From Candidatus Latescibacterota bacterium (GTDB lineage: Bacteria; Krumholzibacteriota; Krumholzibacteriia; WVZY01; JAKEHA01): a stretch of 5,069 nucleotides of DNA. Shown one piece after another: positions 4,670 through 5,069 of the stretch (the stretch's first letter is position 1; each line of letters begins with the position of its first letter). The DNA lies in NCBI GenBank assembly GCA_022615275.1, contig JAKEHA010000329.1:1-5069 (forward strand), in the 5' to 3' direction. Both the position numbers and the translations under genes were made by a program. The notes under the pieces are model-generated. The model was not told where the DNA came from and made no database searches. It saw only the letters and a list, made by a program, of their open reading frames with translations.

Positions 4670-5069
4670 TTAGCGAGCGCCGGATATCACGAACGCAGCC
4701 CAGTAGAAGGGCTGCGACCACTCGGTGCGGGCGCGGGTCGCCCGCTTGGCATCGCGGAGGGCGCCGGCGTAGTCGATGGGCTCTCCCGCGCTCGTCGCCG
4801 GTGCCACTCGCGAGAGGAAATCTCCCACTAGCACCGCGGTGGCGTCGTCGTCGACCTTCCACTGGGTGGCGACCACGCGACGCGCGCCCACCGAGAGAAA
4901 ACCGCGCGAGAGCGCCATCACTCCTTCGCCCAGGACATAGCTGCCCGTGCTGCTCTCGCACGCGCTCAACACCACCAACTCGGCGGCCACGGACAGGTCG
5001 TAGATCTCGAAGAGATGCAGGAACCCGTCGTCGCCGAGGTCGCGCGGCGAGGTGGACGCGGGTGTCAAG
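4670..5069 (-). CDS. CHAT-domain protease, C-terminal part (cut by window edge)
   Basis: Only the last 132 codons are inside the window; the frame is open to the right edge, so the true start lies beyond it. The segment is the C-terminal half of a CHAT domain, the caspase/separase-like peptidase module often fused to TPR repeats. It shows AAELVVLSACESSTG with the expected catalytic cysteine (codon at 4960-4958). Then come GEGVMALSRGFLSVGARRVVATQWKVDDDAT, with the usual GEG, GA and W-x-VDD signatures, and a final QPFYWAAFVISG. The catalytic histidine, normally further upstream in the protein, is outside the window. The gene is convergent with the TPR gene, with only 12 nt between the stops, so it is a separate transcription unit. 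Substrate and N-terminal domains cannot be seen. The neighbourhood hints at a link with the exported TPR/DUF4331 set, but this is weak because CHAT proteins are usually cytoplasmic. Confidence 0.88.
   Translation of the reverse strand, partial: LTPASTSPRDLGDDGFLHLFEIYDLSVAAELVVLSACESSTGSYVLGEGVMALSRGFLSVGARRVVATQWKVDDDATAVLVGDFLSRVAPATSAGEPIDYAGALRDAKRATRARTEWSQPFYWAAFVISGAR

Overview
The window is a GC-rich, densely coding stretch from a Gram-negative-type bacterium. Two things point that way: one Sec signal peptide and one lipoprotein signal are plain, and there is an ECF sigma/anti-sigma pair. The closest fit is a proteobacterium or another high-GC lineage. The taxon cannot be fixed from sequence alone, and I see no RNA genes, insertion sequences, phage genes or CRISPR.

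Layout. On the minus strand, reading from about 2193 down to 121, lies a three-gene set. It comprises an ECF sigma factor (2193-1636), an RskA-like membrane anti-sigma factor whose best start overlaps the sigma stop by 4 nt (GTGA), and an unrecognised protein with one N-terminal membrane segment (804-121). The ribosome-binding site of this last gene sits inside a perfect 10-bp inverted repeat. Positions 1-120 hold no recognised gene, but they contain a reasonable sigma70-like promoter pointing out of the window.

A 215-bp divergent gap (2194-2408) separates the sigma gene from a plus-strand three-gene operon. The gap holds two adjacent hairpins and a doubtful 44-codon ORF. The operon encodes an exported protein matching the N-terminal half of the DUF4331 family, a lipoprotein matching its C-terminal half, and a membrane-anchored or exported TPR protein. 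The spacings are 2 and 15 nt and the ribosome-binding sites are good. Convergent with it, and cut by the right edge, is the C-terminal part of a CHAT (caspase-like) protease domain with its catalytic cysteine present.

How the parts may fit. The anti-sigma factor should hold the sigma factor at the membrane until an envelope signal releases it. The divergent DUF4331/TPR operon is the natural candidate target, and the third minus-strand gene may be a membrane accessory. The operon link and the regulatory direction are inferred from gene order. Nothing in the sequence proves that the sigma factor reads the divergent promoter, and I could not identify a convincing ECF promoter there. The most notable points are the split DUF4331 protein with two export modes, the hairpin-masked ribosome-binding site, and the neighbouring CHAT protease.
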